Origin: Salvator merianae
Taxonomy: Eukaryota; Chordata; Lepidosauria; Squamata; Teiidae
Direction: 5' to 3'
DNA length: 64,000 nucleotides
NCBI GenBank assembly: GCA_003586115.2
Contig: QVOM02000001.1
Span: 14,831,291-14,895,290 of the forward strand
Positions 22,991-33,582 of this stretch are shown piece by piece; within the stretch, counting starts at the first letter, position 1; every line of letters starts with the position of its first letter. The notes under the pieces were generated by a model. It was given only the letters and a program-made list of their open reading frames with translations, did not search any database and was not told the DNA's origin. Position numbers and translations under genes: made by a program.

Positions 22991-24150
22991 CCAGAAGATC
23001 TTAGATGATGGGGAAAAAACAGAGGATCTGTTGGCTTTAAGCCTGATGCCTTGGCATCAAGGTTCTTTGGAACAGAGGAGTCCCAGTGGTTCCTCCCAGA
23101 GTTGTTTTAAGTCTTGTCTTCCAGTTTTGTCTATGCTTTTCTCTAGCCTTGCTCCTAACTTCAGCCTTGCTTCTTGTCCCATTTCTAGCTGGGCTTCCAG
23201 TGCCCTGCTTTCTAGCCTACTCCCCATTCCTGGCCTCTACATACTAGTCCTGGACCTCCCTTCTCCCAAGCCTCCAGTGTGCCACTCATGTTTTGACCTG
23301 CCACCCTGTAGCTGGCTTTTAGAGCCGTGTCACTTACATCTCTGGAGACCATGGCACTAGCAGCCGTTCCTGCTTTCAACTTTAATGCAACAATGATCAG
23401 TGAGGTTTTATAGTCAGAGCAACCATACCAAGCCATAGAAAAAGCAGCCTACAATCAAACAAAAACTGTCTTTGGTTGGCAAAAAGTTCCCAGCATTCTG
23501 TTCTAACTTCCCAACAGCAGCAGGGAAGTACTGGGGTCCCCATTTATTAGGTTTGAGGTGGAATCATCCACAAAGAGCACAAAGAGTACATAACATGTAG
23601 AATCCACCAACAGTAACTGATTCAGAGGTGTGTAATGCATGCATTCTCCAGTTCCATTCAAATTTATAAAATACATATGAAGACATTTTTGCTAATCTCT
23701 TCCCAGTCCCAGTCTATATAGCTGATTAAGTACATAGCTGTATATTTACTTACCTATGTAATTTGAATTGGGCACAAACTGGCACAAACTGCATTCATTC
23801 CTATTTCACAGATTTGACTGGGAGTGGAAAACAAAAATACATTTGGTAAGGGATTTTGTATAAATGGAAAAAATAATTCAGATGGATATCTATCCTCCTA
23901 GGTTGCCAGAAAAAAAATAAAAAAAATAAAAACTAAGCAGGAGTCAGAATTTTGACCTGTCCCTAGTTGAATGTAGTGAGGCTGAGACCTGCTTTCAGCC
24001 TTTTAACAGAGATCCTAGAAGACTGAGTGTGCACTATGCATATGCAGACATATTATATCCCACAATATCCTTGCAATATGCAAGTTCTCCTTCTGTACTC
24101 CCCATCCACTTACCCATCCTTCCATCCATCCATCCTATTGATGAGCACTT
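22991..24150. other. Intergenic, no gene seen
   Basis: A 131-codon frame at 22965-23360 begins inside the LINE fragment and has no domain. A CCAT-rich run occurs at about 24118-24135. Nothing else recognised. Confidence 0.35.
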
Positions 24151-24158
24151 TGTTAGGA

Positions 24159-24171
24159 TGTAATGATTAAC
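24159..24171 (+). promoter_or_regulatory. HNF1-like site upstream of a candidate first exon
   Basis: TGTAATGATTAAC matches 10 of 12 fixed bases of the HNF1 consensus GTTAATNATTAAC. HNF1 drives many enterocyte brush-border genes, which would suit MYO1A. Binding is inferred. Confidence 0.4.
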
Positions 24172-24179
24172 CCTGCTGA

Positions 24180-24429
24180 CTTTGCAGCCCTGTGCTCTGA
24201 GAGGAGGAAGGAGGAGGCGATCAGTAGTGACAGGTCATTCAGTGAGGAAGTAGGTGTGGCAGAAACTGCTGCTTGGTAGCCCAGACAGTCAGACTTGACA
24301 AACCATGGACAGCTCCGACTGAGCAGCAGGGGTTGCCTCCTGGTTCGCTTGGATTCTCTCCAGGGTTAGACGGGAGGAAAATCCTGGATACGGGACTGCA
24401 GAGCTACAAGACATCTTTTTGCATTGGGG
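24180..24429 (+). other. MYO1A: Candidate non-coding first exon of MYO1A
   Basis: A moderately G+C-rich block ends in a consensus donor, GGGG|GTAAGT, at 24429/24430, and an HNF1-like site lies just upstream. It contains an ATG in a good context (ACCATGG at 24305) opening a 5-codon frame, MDSSD, that stops at once, so it would act as a short upstream frame. The first MYO1A coding exon begins after a consensus acceptor at 44964, so a separate 5' exon must exist; this is the best candidate I see. It could instead belong to another transcript or be chance. The 5' limit is unknown. Confidence 0.35.
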
Positions 24430-25291
24430 GTAAGTATGAACCTGACTTGGTAATTCTCCCCCACCAATGCATGGCACTTTCCCCACCAACTTTAGTCTTT
24501 ACTTACAAATTAGGCCAGCCTGCTCTTCTCCGAGGAGAAGCACACTTTGATTAATGCCATTCTCCCTTCTTCTGCAGAGTCGGAAATTTCTAACCTTGTA
24601 ATGTTGTTTCTTTCTGGGCAGGCATCCTCTCCCTGTTATTACAGAAACAGCTCTACACCCTTTAGGGAGAGAGCTTTGGTCTGTAGGAAATTCCCAACTA
24701 GAAGTCATACCTTGTTTTTGATTTTGAAAGGAAGCCGATTAAAAGCTTATTCTACCCACACCTGCATTCTCTCCCCCTCCCCAATGTTTGGGATTTCCTG
24801 GGAAGATGCAAGAACTTTGTATAGGAAGGGACATCAGTGAGACAAAGAAAAATTCTTTGTCTGAGAACACGGAAGTTTCTTTTAAAAAGAAAACTGCAGA
24901 AAGAGTGGAGGAGGTGGAGGAGGAAGGAGAGAGGTGTTTACTGGGGTAAACAAGAACAGGTCATCCTTTAATCTACACAGTGTTTAATTTCTCCAAACCA
25001 AGTATGGTGTGTATGTCATGTGCCACGTCTCCTGAATTTTTACTTTTAAATTTTTAGGGTACTGGTTCAGTCTGCAGTTGTCTGCTTGTGCAAGAAGAGC
25101 ATGTTAAATGTTCCCAGAGATGATCTTTTTCTTCTTCTTTTTTTTAAAGTGTAGTTAAGACTTTCATTTCTTGGACAAATGACTGGTGGAAAACCCACAG
25201 TGCTCAGTGTATTAAGAGAGAAGGACTCCCAAGAGTTCTCTGGGGGTGATAGTTTTCAGATCTTGGAGAAGGTGACATCCTTCTGTGGGTA

Positions 25292-25359
25292 CAGGAAGGA
25301 AGGAAGGAAGGAAGGAAGGAAGGAAGGAAGGAAGGAAGGAAGGAAGGAAGGAAGGAAGA
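25292..25359. repeat. (GGAA)n microsatellite
   Basis: About 17 uninterrupted GGAA units, ending in GAAGACTG. Confidence 0.95.
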
Positions 25360-26261
25360 CTGAAGAAATAAGTCTTCATAGACTGGAAAGAGACAGAGCA
25401 AGCTTGTGCTGTGATTTGGCTAAAGGATTCCTTGAATTATGGACAGGAAAGGTTAGCCCTGCCGTTAGCAAAGGTTAGGGTGGGTGCTTCTGGCAGCAGA
25501 GTTTAATTACCTTGAAATAATATCAGATGACCAGGGGATTCCCTTGCTTCAGTTATGATGGCAGGAGAGAGTAGCCCCTGCCTCTGCCTGTCATGATCAA
25601 AGGTGGGGTATCGCTGACTTTGATCTTGGCGGGCAGGGCATTGGTGGCCTGCAGACATAGTGCTATTCTTAATGTGGAAGGAGGGAGTCAGACCGCTTAA
25701 AGTACACCACACCCTCCCAGTGTGGATCCTGCCCATGTCTCATTGTCATCGTGAAGATAGCTGGAAGGGCAACCTGTTTCCCTTATGTTTGCAATTGTGA
25801 TGCGTTATTGATCTGAAATGGGACCTGCTATAAGTTAGGGAGAGTGAGAAACATTTGTGCTGACATTGGGAGACTCCTATGACCCAGATATTAAGGATAA
25901 GACTGTAAGAAGTGGCAGTAAATACTTAGTAAATGACTTAACCCAGGATATTTCTGGCAATGAGATGCTTCATGGTGGTCTCTGGAAAGGGGGTTTCTAT
26001 TCTGCATAGGCTCACTGGTGCTCCCAGACAATTTATAGACCACTTCTAAGAAGAGGATGGGAGTGAGGCAATGCTCTTGTTGGATGTGCATTTCGGTTAA
26101 CTCAGATCATAATGTGGTTCAGCAAGATCAGAATGAGCCTTCAAAGTCCGGCTCCCAATCTGTGAGCACTGCTGAGACCAGTCATGACTAGGCAACTTAT
26201 ACCTGAAGCAGTAAGCCTTTGAAAGGTGTGTGGATAATAACTCTAGGGCCAAAGTCCCTGG

Positions 26262-26335
26262 TCGGGGTCATAGTTCAGTGGCAGAATATGTGCACTGTAT
26301 GCACCAAGACAACCCCAGATCAGTCCTTTCTTCTC
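26262..26335 (+). mobile_element. tRNA-derived SINE head, decayed
   Basis: GTCATAGTTCAGTGGCAGAA resembles a pol III A box and the following CCCCAGATCAGTCC a worn B box. The same head is better kept at 43240. It is not a tRNA gene because no cloverleaf folds. Confidence 0.5.
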
Positions 26336-26975
26336 CAGTTAAACAACTGCAGATAGCAGATTGTGATACCACTATCATAGCACAGTGGGCATGCAGTTGT
26401 CTGCACTTGGCACAAGCATGTCTGTTGCCAGGATATTGCATGCTGTCCCTCATAATACTTTTGTGTTGTTTCAGCGGACTCTTTCCTCCTTTTTCCAGAT
26501 GCCATTTTGGCAGCTGAAAGTCAGTGTCTGTATGTGACCACCAGTGATGAAGCCCCGAAAGGCCTTGTAGCATGCCAGATTGGGCAAATGTGGAAGCAGA
26601 TCCCATTGATTCTGTTTCCACATTCCAGCCTCTATTGATACCAGGTGCTATTTGGACACAGCCTTTGTTAACTTTATTATCGGCATCTGAGGAAGCAAAG
26701 AAAATTCTTTTGCATGTAGGAATTGATAATGGTTTTGCTGGTGGCTGCCAGAGAACTTATAATACATACAGGAAAGTCAGGAAATGATCTTTCAGTTTGA
26801 GCCTGAATTCAACAGTGTTGAATACAGCCTGAAGAGAGAAACTGACAAAGAAAAAAAAGAGAGAATTGTGTGGCATAGCCAGTGAAGATTTCTTAACATC
26901 TGGAACAAACATGCACAAGTTGGTAAGAACTAATGTCTTCTTTCCAGCATGCAAGGAAATCTAAGATTAGATATA

Positions 26976-27160
26976 GGGCTTAGTCACACCTAAGTTTTAA
27001 TCCAGCTTCAGTCCATTTTCGGACTGAGAGAACACATCAGTGAAGTAATAAGATGTTTTCTTTCAGTAAAATCCACCTTTGGGTTAGGTAATGTGGAAAG
27101 AAAATGATTAGTCACTTTTCTGATGTGGATTAAAGTTGGATTTAAGGTGTGACAGGGCCC
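26976..27160. mobile_element. Family-E Harbinger-type MITE
   Basis: The ends GGGCTTAGTCACACCTAAG and TTAAGGTGTGACAGGGCCC are inverted repeats with ATA on both sides (26973-26975 and 27161-27163). TTTTAATCCAGC near the left and GGATTAAAGTTGGATT near the right extend the palindrome. It is 185 bp and non-coding. Confidence 0.75.
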
Positions 27161-27253
27161 ATATTGTCATATTCATGAGATTTGAATAGTTGTGTAAATA
27201 CTGCATTTAATTAGCTAATTATGCTGTGTGTGTTTTTAAAAAATGCTGTAAAG

Positions 27254-27254
27254 C

Positions 27255-27283
<29 letters not shown>
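27254..27283. repeat. (TG)n microsatellite
   Basis: About 14 TG units. Confidence 0.95.
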
Positions 27284-27285
<2 letters not shown>

Positions 27286-28259
27286 AAAGTCAAGGATGAT
27301 GGAAGTTGTAGTCTAGCAGTATCTGCTGGGCCACAGACTCCAGATTACCTAAACAGTCAACACTGGGCTGGATCAATCATTGGTTTCAATATTTTGGAGT
27401 TTCATGTGTTATCCTACTTGCTTTTCTACCAATACTTGTCTACCTGTGTCCTGAGACAATGTAATGCCAAGTAAACTTGCCTATGTATATGGGAAATGTA
27501 TGCTTGTGCATATATAGTCTGAAATGTCCACCATGTACCTTCTGCTGGATTTGTATCATTCATTTCCCAGAACATCTTTACCTTTTAAAGCTATGTTGTA
27601 TTTCAACGTGTATAGGCACTTGAGTGTTTGTTGCAAAATGCATACGGACTCTCTTATCCCACGTTCCTAATCAGCCCTAGCATACTAAGAAAATGAAAAG
27701 TTTCTCAAGTCAACTATTAACTTTATTAAAGCACACTGATAAGAATATTGAGATTTTATGATGGTAGTGCAGAGTCCATGAATAGCCTTATAAATCAAAG
27801 GTGAAGGTTTTCTCATTTGTAACGTTATAAAGGTAGGGGTGTGTCCATGTATATGTTCTAAATAAGTGATCTTTTGACTTTAGCAATGGAGGATATTTTA
27901 TTACAAACTCTGTTGTTTTGTACAGATGGAGCATTTGGATATATTCAGAGAAATGAATTTGTGTGCCCACAATGACATTGCCTTTAACAATGACTTACAC
28001 CCTGGGATTGTTTAATACTCCATAAAATTATTGCACAGAAAGCAGTTTTTTGCATCAGTCATCTGGCAACCTGGTTAATTGTGCCATGTGAATGTCACTC
28101 ACACATGCAAAATGCTTTCATGATTAGTTCATAGCATCCCACCAAATGCAGCCAGCATGTACCTGCTGTGAACTTGTCACATGCTATGATTAACATATGG
28201 GTTGCTTGATAGGTCTCTTGTACAGTACTGCTTTTTTAAAGGAATTTTTAAAAAATCCA

Positions 28260-28460
28260 TCCACCATTCACGGTTTTTGCCATGCATAGGTTGACTGGGA
28301 GCAGCTGGATGCTCAAGGTTAGCAGCGTTCACACCTGCTTGCAGGTTCGAATGCTGCAAGGCTACATGTTGTGTCCTGTTCACCATGGCAATGACTGGAC
28401 ATTTCCACAGTTACTATCATGGCGAGCAGGAATGCATTCACACTTTGAGAGCTGAAGGTC
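28260..28460. mobile_element. Diverged family-A-like element
   Basis: GGGAGCAGCTGGATGCTC, GTTCACACCTGCTTGCAGG and AATGCATTCACACTTTGAGA echo family-A interior and end sequences. Ends not resolved. Confidence 0.35.
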
Positions 28461-28497
28461 CATTACGGGGCCATTCTAGCACTTCACTACTAACAGA

Positions 28498-29275
28498 ATG
28501 ACATTTAACAGGGAGAAATGCAAAGTTTTACATCTGGGTAAGAAAAATGACAATATGCAATACAGAATGGGAGGAATCTCGCTGAACAGCAGCACATGTG
28601 AAAAGGATCTGGGTGTACTAGTAGATCACAGATTAAACATGAGTCAACAGTGTGATGCAGCTGCAAAAAAGGCAAACACCATCCTGGGGTGTATCAAGAG
28701 GAGCATAGAGTCTAGATCACAAGAAGTAATTATCCCTCTTTACTCTTCCTTGGTCAGACCTCATCTGGAGTATTGTGTCCGGTTCTGGGCACCCCGATTT
28801 AAAAAAGACATTGACAAACTGGAACATGTTCAGAGAAGGGTTACCAAAATGGTGAGTGGTCTGCAAACTATGTCCTATGAGGAATGGTTAAAGGATCTAG
28901 GAATGTTTAGTCTGCAGAAGAGAAGACTGAGAGGAGACATGATAGCTGTTTTCAAGTATCTGAAGAGCTGTCACAGTGCAGAAGGATTGTCCCTATTCTC
29001 AATTACGCAAGAAGGAAGGACTAGAAACAATGGGATGAAACTTCAAGAGAGTAGATACAGGCTAGATATTAGGAAAAACTTTCTGACCATAAGGGCAATC
29101 AGTCACTGGAACAGGTTACCACAGGAGGTGGTGGGCTCTCCTTCGCTGGAGGTCTTCAAGGAAAGGCTGGACGGATATTTGTCTGGGATGCTTTAGTGAA
29201 TCCTGCATTGAGCAGGGGGTTGGACTCGATGACCCTGGAAGTCCCTTTCAACTCTATGATTCTATGATTAAATGG
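28498..29275 (+). mobile_element. CR1 LINE, 3' part with a 232-codon open frame
   Basis: The frame 28498-29196 encodes the C-terminal reverse transcriptase and thumb region of CR1: [51 protein letters not shown], then RLPQEVVGSPSLEVFKERLD and a TAG stop. The 3' UTR reads GGACTCGATGACCCTGGAAG and ends in the classic CR1 tail ATTCTATGATT. The polymerase core lies upstream of the truncation, so the copy cannot move by itself. The intact frame suggests a fairly recent insertion. Confidence 0.9.
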
Positions 29276-30365
29276 TTGCCACACTGCTGGGTCTTGACCA
29301 GCTTAGCATGGTATAATTATACCATGCTAATGTGGTCAATGCAAAAAGGCCCTCAGACTTTGCAATGGCAATCAGTTTCAGCTATTTGCATTTTGCACGT
29401 TGCTGGAACAAGAATGGGAGATGTTCTAGCATGCAAAATGCAAATAGCCTTAAGCTATCTTTATCTTGACTAGTTTGGAATTGTCTGTGCAAACAATTCC
29501 AGACCGGTAAATGCAAACTGGAGCCTAGTACAGAAAGCAGCAGATGCTTTTAGGCAGGATCCACAGTTCCTGTTTTTTGATTGCTCCATTTTTAAACAAG
29601 CTGATGTACTGTATTTCACTATGTCCCCCACTGGCTGGAACATTGCACATGCTTGTCTTGAAGTAAGTTTCATTAAACTCACTGAAATTTATACTTGAGT
29701 AAAAGCTTTTGGAATAAGGTTGTCCATGTTGTATTGGAAGGTGAAGATTGCTACGAGACAAACTTGACTTCTGTTGCTTATATGGACACATTCATGCAGT
29801 TTCCTTAGAAAATATACAATGGTTTGCTGCTGTTCTTCAGTGGTTTGCTGCTGTTGTTCTTCTGGAAGGGTGACGGAAAGATATTTTAGATAACTAAACC
29901 CTCTTTCTAGGTAGTTCTTCCCTCCCATCACCTCTCAGTTTGCAAGTTACGATACCAAAGTAAAACGAGAACCCTGTATTCACTTTGTGATATTGTTAAC
30001 AAAGAAGCAGAAATAATTTAACTTCCCTTGTGCTGCTGTCTGACCCATAACCACTAATTGTTTTTTGTTAAAAGAGAGGTACTTAAAGGGCAAGCAAGAT
30101 CTAGTATGCATAATGACGACTTCCTAGCAGTATGAATAGCTGGGAAGTGGGACAAATTACTAAAGGAAATTCTTGTTTTTCTTCTTGGAAGATATGTTAT
30201 AAATTGGCTGAAAAGGATGCTTAGTCTTAGAAATAAACTTAGGTAAAGCATGGCCAACCACCACCCGTTCTTGAGAATTGTTTCCTCTGAACTTGTTTAT
30301 TTTATTTTAGCATTTATACCCCACCTCTCTTCTGGAGAGCTGAAGATGGCAAAATGTTATTCTGT

Positions 30366-30832
30366 GGACCTTTTCGTACTTTCCATCTTGGAATGTTTGG
30401 AAGGAAACATTCCAAGATGGAATAGATCTCACAGCATAGAGACCGTCTTCACTGCAAGGCCTTGGAACAGAATGTCTGCAGGATACCAGCATTTGCAGTG
30501 TAAATACGAATGTCCTGCTGGCGTTCTACACCATGACAGTGGCTGGGAAGCTTCTGGCCACTGCCATGGTGACCAGCAATGCTATGCAATGGCCCAGCCA
30601 TTCCACTCTGCCTAGCTGTGCGTTGGCACCCAGAAACGGGTGTGAATGCACTGTACCAGGAGCAGTCCAACTGCTCCTGGTATAGCTGCGGAGCACGATT
30701 TTGTGCTCCACAGCAGATAGCGTTTGAGAGCAGCTATAGTCTGCTCCTGATCATCAGGGCCTCCACAACGTGCAGAGGCACTTGGCTAGTAAGCATTCCT
30801 GATGCTCATTAGTTTCAAGTGTGAACAGGCCC
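30366..30832. mobile_element. Family-A Harbinger-type MITE
   Basis: The ends GGACCTTTTCGTACTTTCC and AAGTGTGAACAGGCCC are inverted repeats with TGT on both sides (30363-30365 and 30833-30835). Near the left end CATCTTGGAATG and CATTCCAAGATGG form a perfect small hairpin. The interior has TATAGCTGCGGAGCACGATT as in other copies. It is 467 bp. Confidence 0.8.
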
Positions 30833-30837
30833 TGTAT

Positions 30838-30935
30838 GCCTTTGATTTCACTCATAGCAACCCTGTGAGGTAGGTTAGGCTGAAGTTCAGTGACTTGCTT
30901 AAGGTCACCCAGTGGCAGGTTCCACATGAGGGCTG
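30838..30935. mobile_element. SINE fragment
   Basis: AACCCTGTGAGGTAGGTTAG and AAGGTCACCCAGTGGCAGG are characteristic of the CORE/MIR-like SINE body, here reversed relative to 33331. Confidence 0.5.
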
Positions 30936-31236
30936 AACCTGCATGATGAACAAAGATCGCTCCTTTTTCTGTGCCAGACACTGCTCAGATGAGGAGAACC
31001 ATGAACGTTTGTTCCCTGGGTCAGTGCTTCTACGCAGGGTTTTCTTCAGAGAACACAGGAAGTTGCTGCAGAAGTGGTCATATGCTGTGACCCAGGTAAA
31101 CCCTCAGGGGATTTCTGTCAGGCTTCTCCCTCAAGGTTTAACATTCTAATACTCTAATGAGCGTGAAGGGTTCCCAGAGTGTGTGTATCGTGTGCCCTAG
31201 GAGGACTCTTCAGCTGCACAGATGTCTGGTCAGAAG

Positions 31237-31836
31237 GGGCCTTTTCTCACTGAGCTCGGTAGACCGTTCCGAGTAGTTGGCTTCGAACCGGAGAGGTTGG
31301 AGAACGCAGGCCGCCATTCGCACTCCCGGCCAGCGGAACGGACCCAAAGCCGACCAGCAGAGGCAACATTGCGAATGGCAGCCACTAGTTTGGTACCCAC
31401 TTCACACCCACTTCGTACCCACTTCGCACCTTCGTACCCACTTCGTACCCAGAGGGCTCGTTACAAAGCCGGCTTCGTAACGGCAGCTAGGCTGCCAAGC
31501 CCAAAGGGCTATCCCGGGTACGGAGCATCGTACCGGGGTACGAAGCACCGGTACGAAGCAGCAGAGCAGGGTGTGACGCTTCGTACCGCGCACGCGCACC
31601 CGCGCCAGCCACGCCCGACGCCGTTGCAAACAGTGCAAAAGCACCGTGCCCGATCTTCGCTCCATCGCACAGGTCGGGATGAAGACAAGCTTTTACTTGT
31701 CTTGCTTTACCCAACATCAGGTTCGAATCAGGTACGAAGTGGTTCCGATCGGGTGAGGCGTGCACCCGCGGCAATGCGAAAGCTCCATTCTAGCGAACGG
31801 ACAGGAACGTTCCACTCGCACAGTGCAAACAGGCCC
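31237..31836. mobile_element. CpG-rich inverted-repeat element with a GTACGAAG motif cluster
   Basis: The ends GGGCCTTTTCTCACTG and CAGTGCAAACAGGCCC are imperfect inverted repeats of the same type as family A. Inside, GTACGAAG or its complement CTTCGTAC occurs seven times exactly (three in a tight group near 31405-31450, then near 31526, 31549, 31577 and 31731) plus at least four one-base variants. The segment is far richer in CpG than its flanks. A 213-codon frame (31222-31863) spans it but has no domain and reads through the terminal repeats, so I treat it as chance. No clear 3-bp duplication (AAG against TAT). Confidence 0.6.
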
Positions 31837-32508
31837 TATGTCTCCAGTGTGATTCCATGGTGAACTTAAAGTCCAGTGTGGATCTTGCCAGTGAGTGCTA
31901 CCACTGTACCACAGACATTTTATTTAAATATCATGCAAATTCTTTGGAAAAATTTCTTTTTTAACCAAAATAGTTGACACTGAATATGAACATTTAGGAG
32001 AATTTATGGTGATCTTCCTCTGCTGAAATGTGTCTAGCAATTCATTAAAATGCAATTCCTTCCTAGCTCCTGTGGTTACTCACTCTGTTTTCTGCTCCGA
32101 TCTTCCTCCACTAGCACAACCTTACTTGGATTTAGATTTGTTTCCCCTTTGTTTGAAATATATTCAAATCAAAAATAATCATTCAACACTCACACACTTT
32201 TTAGGATGTTCTTTCAAAGTTTAACTTTGAAGAATAATTTTTAATACTTATGTAATGACCTTTATGACTTTTTAATGAATTCTGAGTTAGTCCTGTCAGT
32301 TAGCAATATGGGAAATTCAATACAGAAATGCAACATAGGCATCCCTCATTATTTACACTTTCAATATCTGCAAGTTTTGTGTATCTAAACTGCATAATTG
32401 TATAGACTTGGAGCAGGGGATTGCCACTTCCCACAGTTTTCTTCAAGTGTGTACATGAGTGAAACTGGTAATTTTGGTCAGAACAGTTCTGGCCCTTTTC
32501 ATAGCTCT
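31837..32508. other. Intergenic, no gene seen
   Basis: AT-rich sequence without recognised coding or repeat content. Confidence 0.35.
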
Positions 32509-32962
32509 GAGGCCTCCTCCAGATATCAAGAGGCAATGTAGGATCTAAAGAAGATCCCGCAATGGCCTCTTGTTGTCCCCTTGCCCCAAAGAAGTGAAGA
32601 GCCATCAGAGGCTTACCCTCATGTCTGCTGGCAGCTTCCCAAATAAGCTTGGTTTGGGCTACTGGAAGTCAGTAAAGCGCCCACCTACTTCCTTTTTTTA
32701 TTCTTCATGCCCTTGGATGACTTCCAGTAGACTCAAGCAACCTCATTTAGGAAGCTGGCAGATGCATCTGCTGGCAGATGCAAAGATAAGGGAAACTATT
32801 ACAGGAAACCCAGCATTAATGCTGGGTTTCCTGTAACAGCGATATTCCAGGTTATCCATCAACTAACCTGGGACTATACTGGGAATGCTGCAAATACGTT
32901 TGGTATTCCCAGTATAGTACTGGGACAGTTGCAGGTTTTAGCCCCATATCTGGAGGCCCCCT
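32509..32962. mobile_element. Family-B inverted-repeat element
   Basis: The left end GAGGCCTCCTCCAGATATC and right end CATATCTGGAGGCCCCC mirror each other. The interior has a perfect 38-base palindrome at 32799-32836 centred on CAGCATTAATGCTG, and a second one around CTATACTGGGAATG / TATTCCCAGTATAG. Non-coding. Confidence 0.7.
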
Positions 32963-33330
32963 AAGTGAGGCAATTCTAGATAGTTGTAAATGCTGGTTTT
33001 GTCTGTTGTGAGGCATGACATGTCAATATTAGCAATTCTGAAAGCATTTGAGCCTGGAGACGTGCTCAGCCCCCCATGAACTCAAGCTGGGCTGTCAATT
33101 TCTGGCTCACCTTAAAGGCAAGTTGGTCTTTGCTGAGCTCAGTGAGGTCCTGTATTAGGCCAGGGTAGCACTTCATGACCACTGTGTTAAGGGTGTGGGG
33201 GGGAGCTGTCTACCACTGCCACTGCCACTGCCTCGGCCATGTGCTGATGTCATCATACAATCTGACATAATCTAGAGCCTGCTGGGACTTCCCCCAGCCC
33301 TTTAAACAATCATTTAGAGGCCTGGAAGTC

Positions 33331-33582
33331 AGTTTGGCCTTGTGGTTAGCGTGTCAGACTCTTATCTGGAACTCTCCGGGTTTGAGTCTGCACTCTGCAT
33401 AAAGCCAGCTGGGTGACCTTGGTCTCGTCACAGCTCTGTTCTGAATTCTCACAGCCCCACCTACCTCACAGGGTGTCTGTTGTGGGGAGAAGAACAGAAG
33501 GTTTGTCAGCTGCTTTGAGTCCCCTCGGGTGAGAAACCGGGGTATAAAAACCAACTCCTCCTCCTCCTCCTCCTCCTCCTCT
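33331..33582 (+). mobile_element. tRNA-derived SINE with (CTC)n tail
   Basis: The head has an A-box-like TTGGCCTTGTGGTTAGCG and a B-box-like CGGGTTTGAGTC. The body has CAGCTGGGTGACCTTGGTC and CCACCTACCTCACAGGGTG, the usual squamate SINE body, then GGGGTATAAAAACCAACTCC and about nine CTC units. Confidence 0.8.

Noticed and set aside
28498..29196. A 232-codon frame as a host gene
   Set aside because: The sequence is the C-terminal end of CR1 reverse transcriptase with a CR1 tail.
31222..31863. A 213-codon open frame, the second longest in the window
   Set aside because: It reads through both terminal repeats of a CpG-rich element, has no recognised domain and biased composition from the repeated motif; CpG-rich DNA has few stops by chance.
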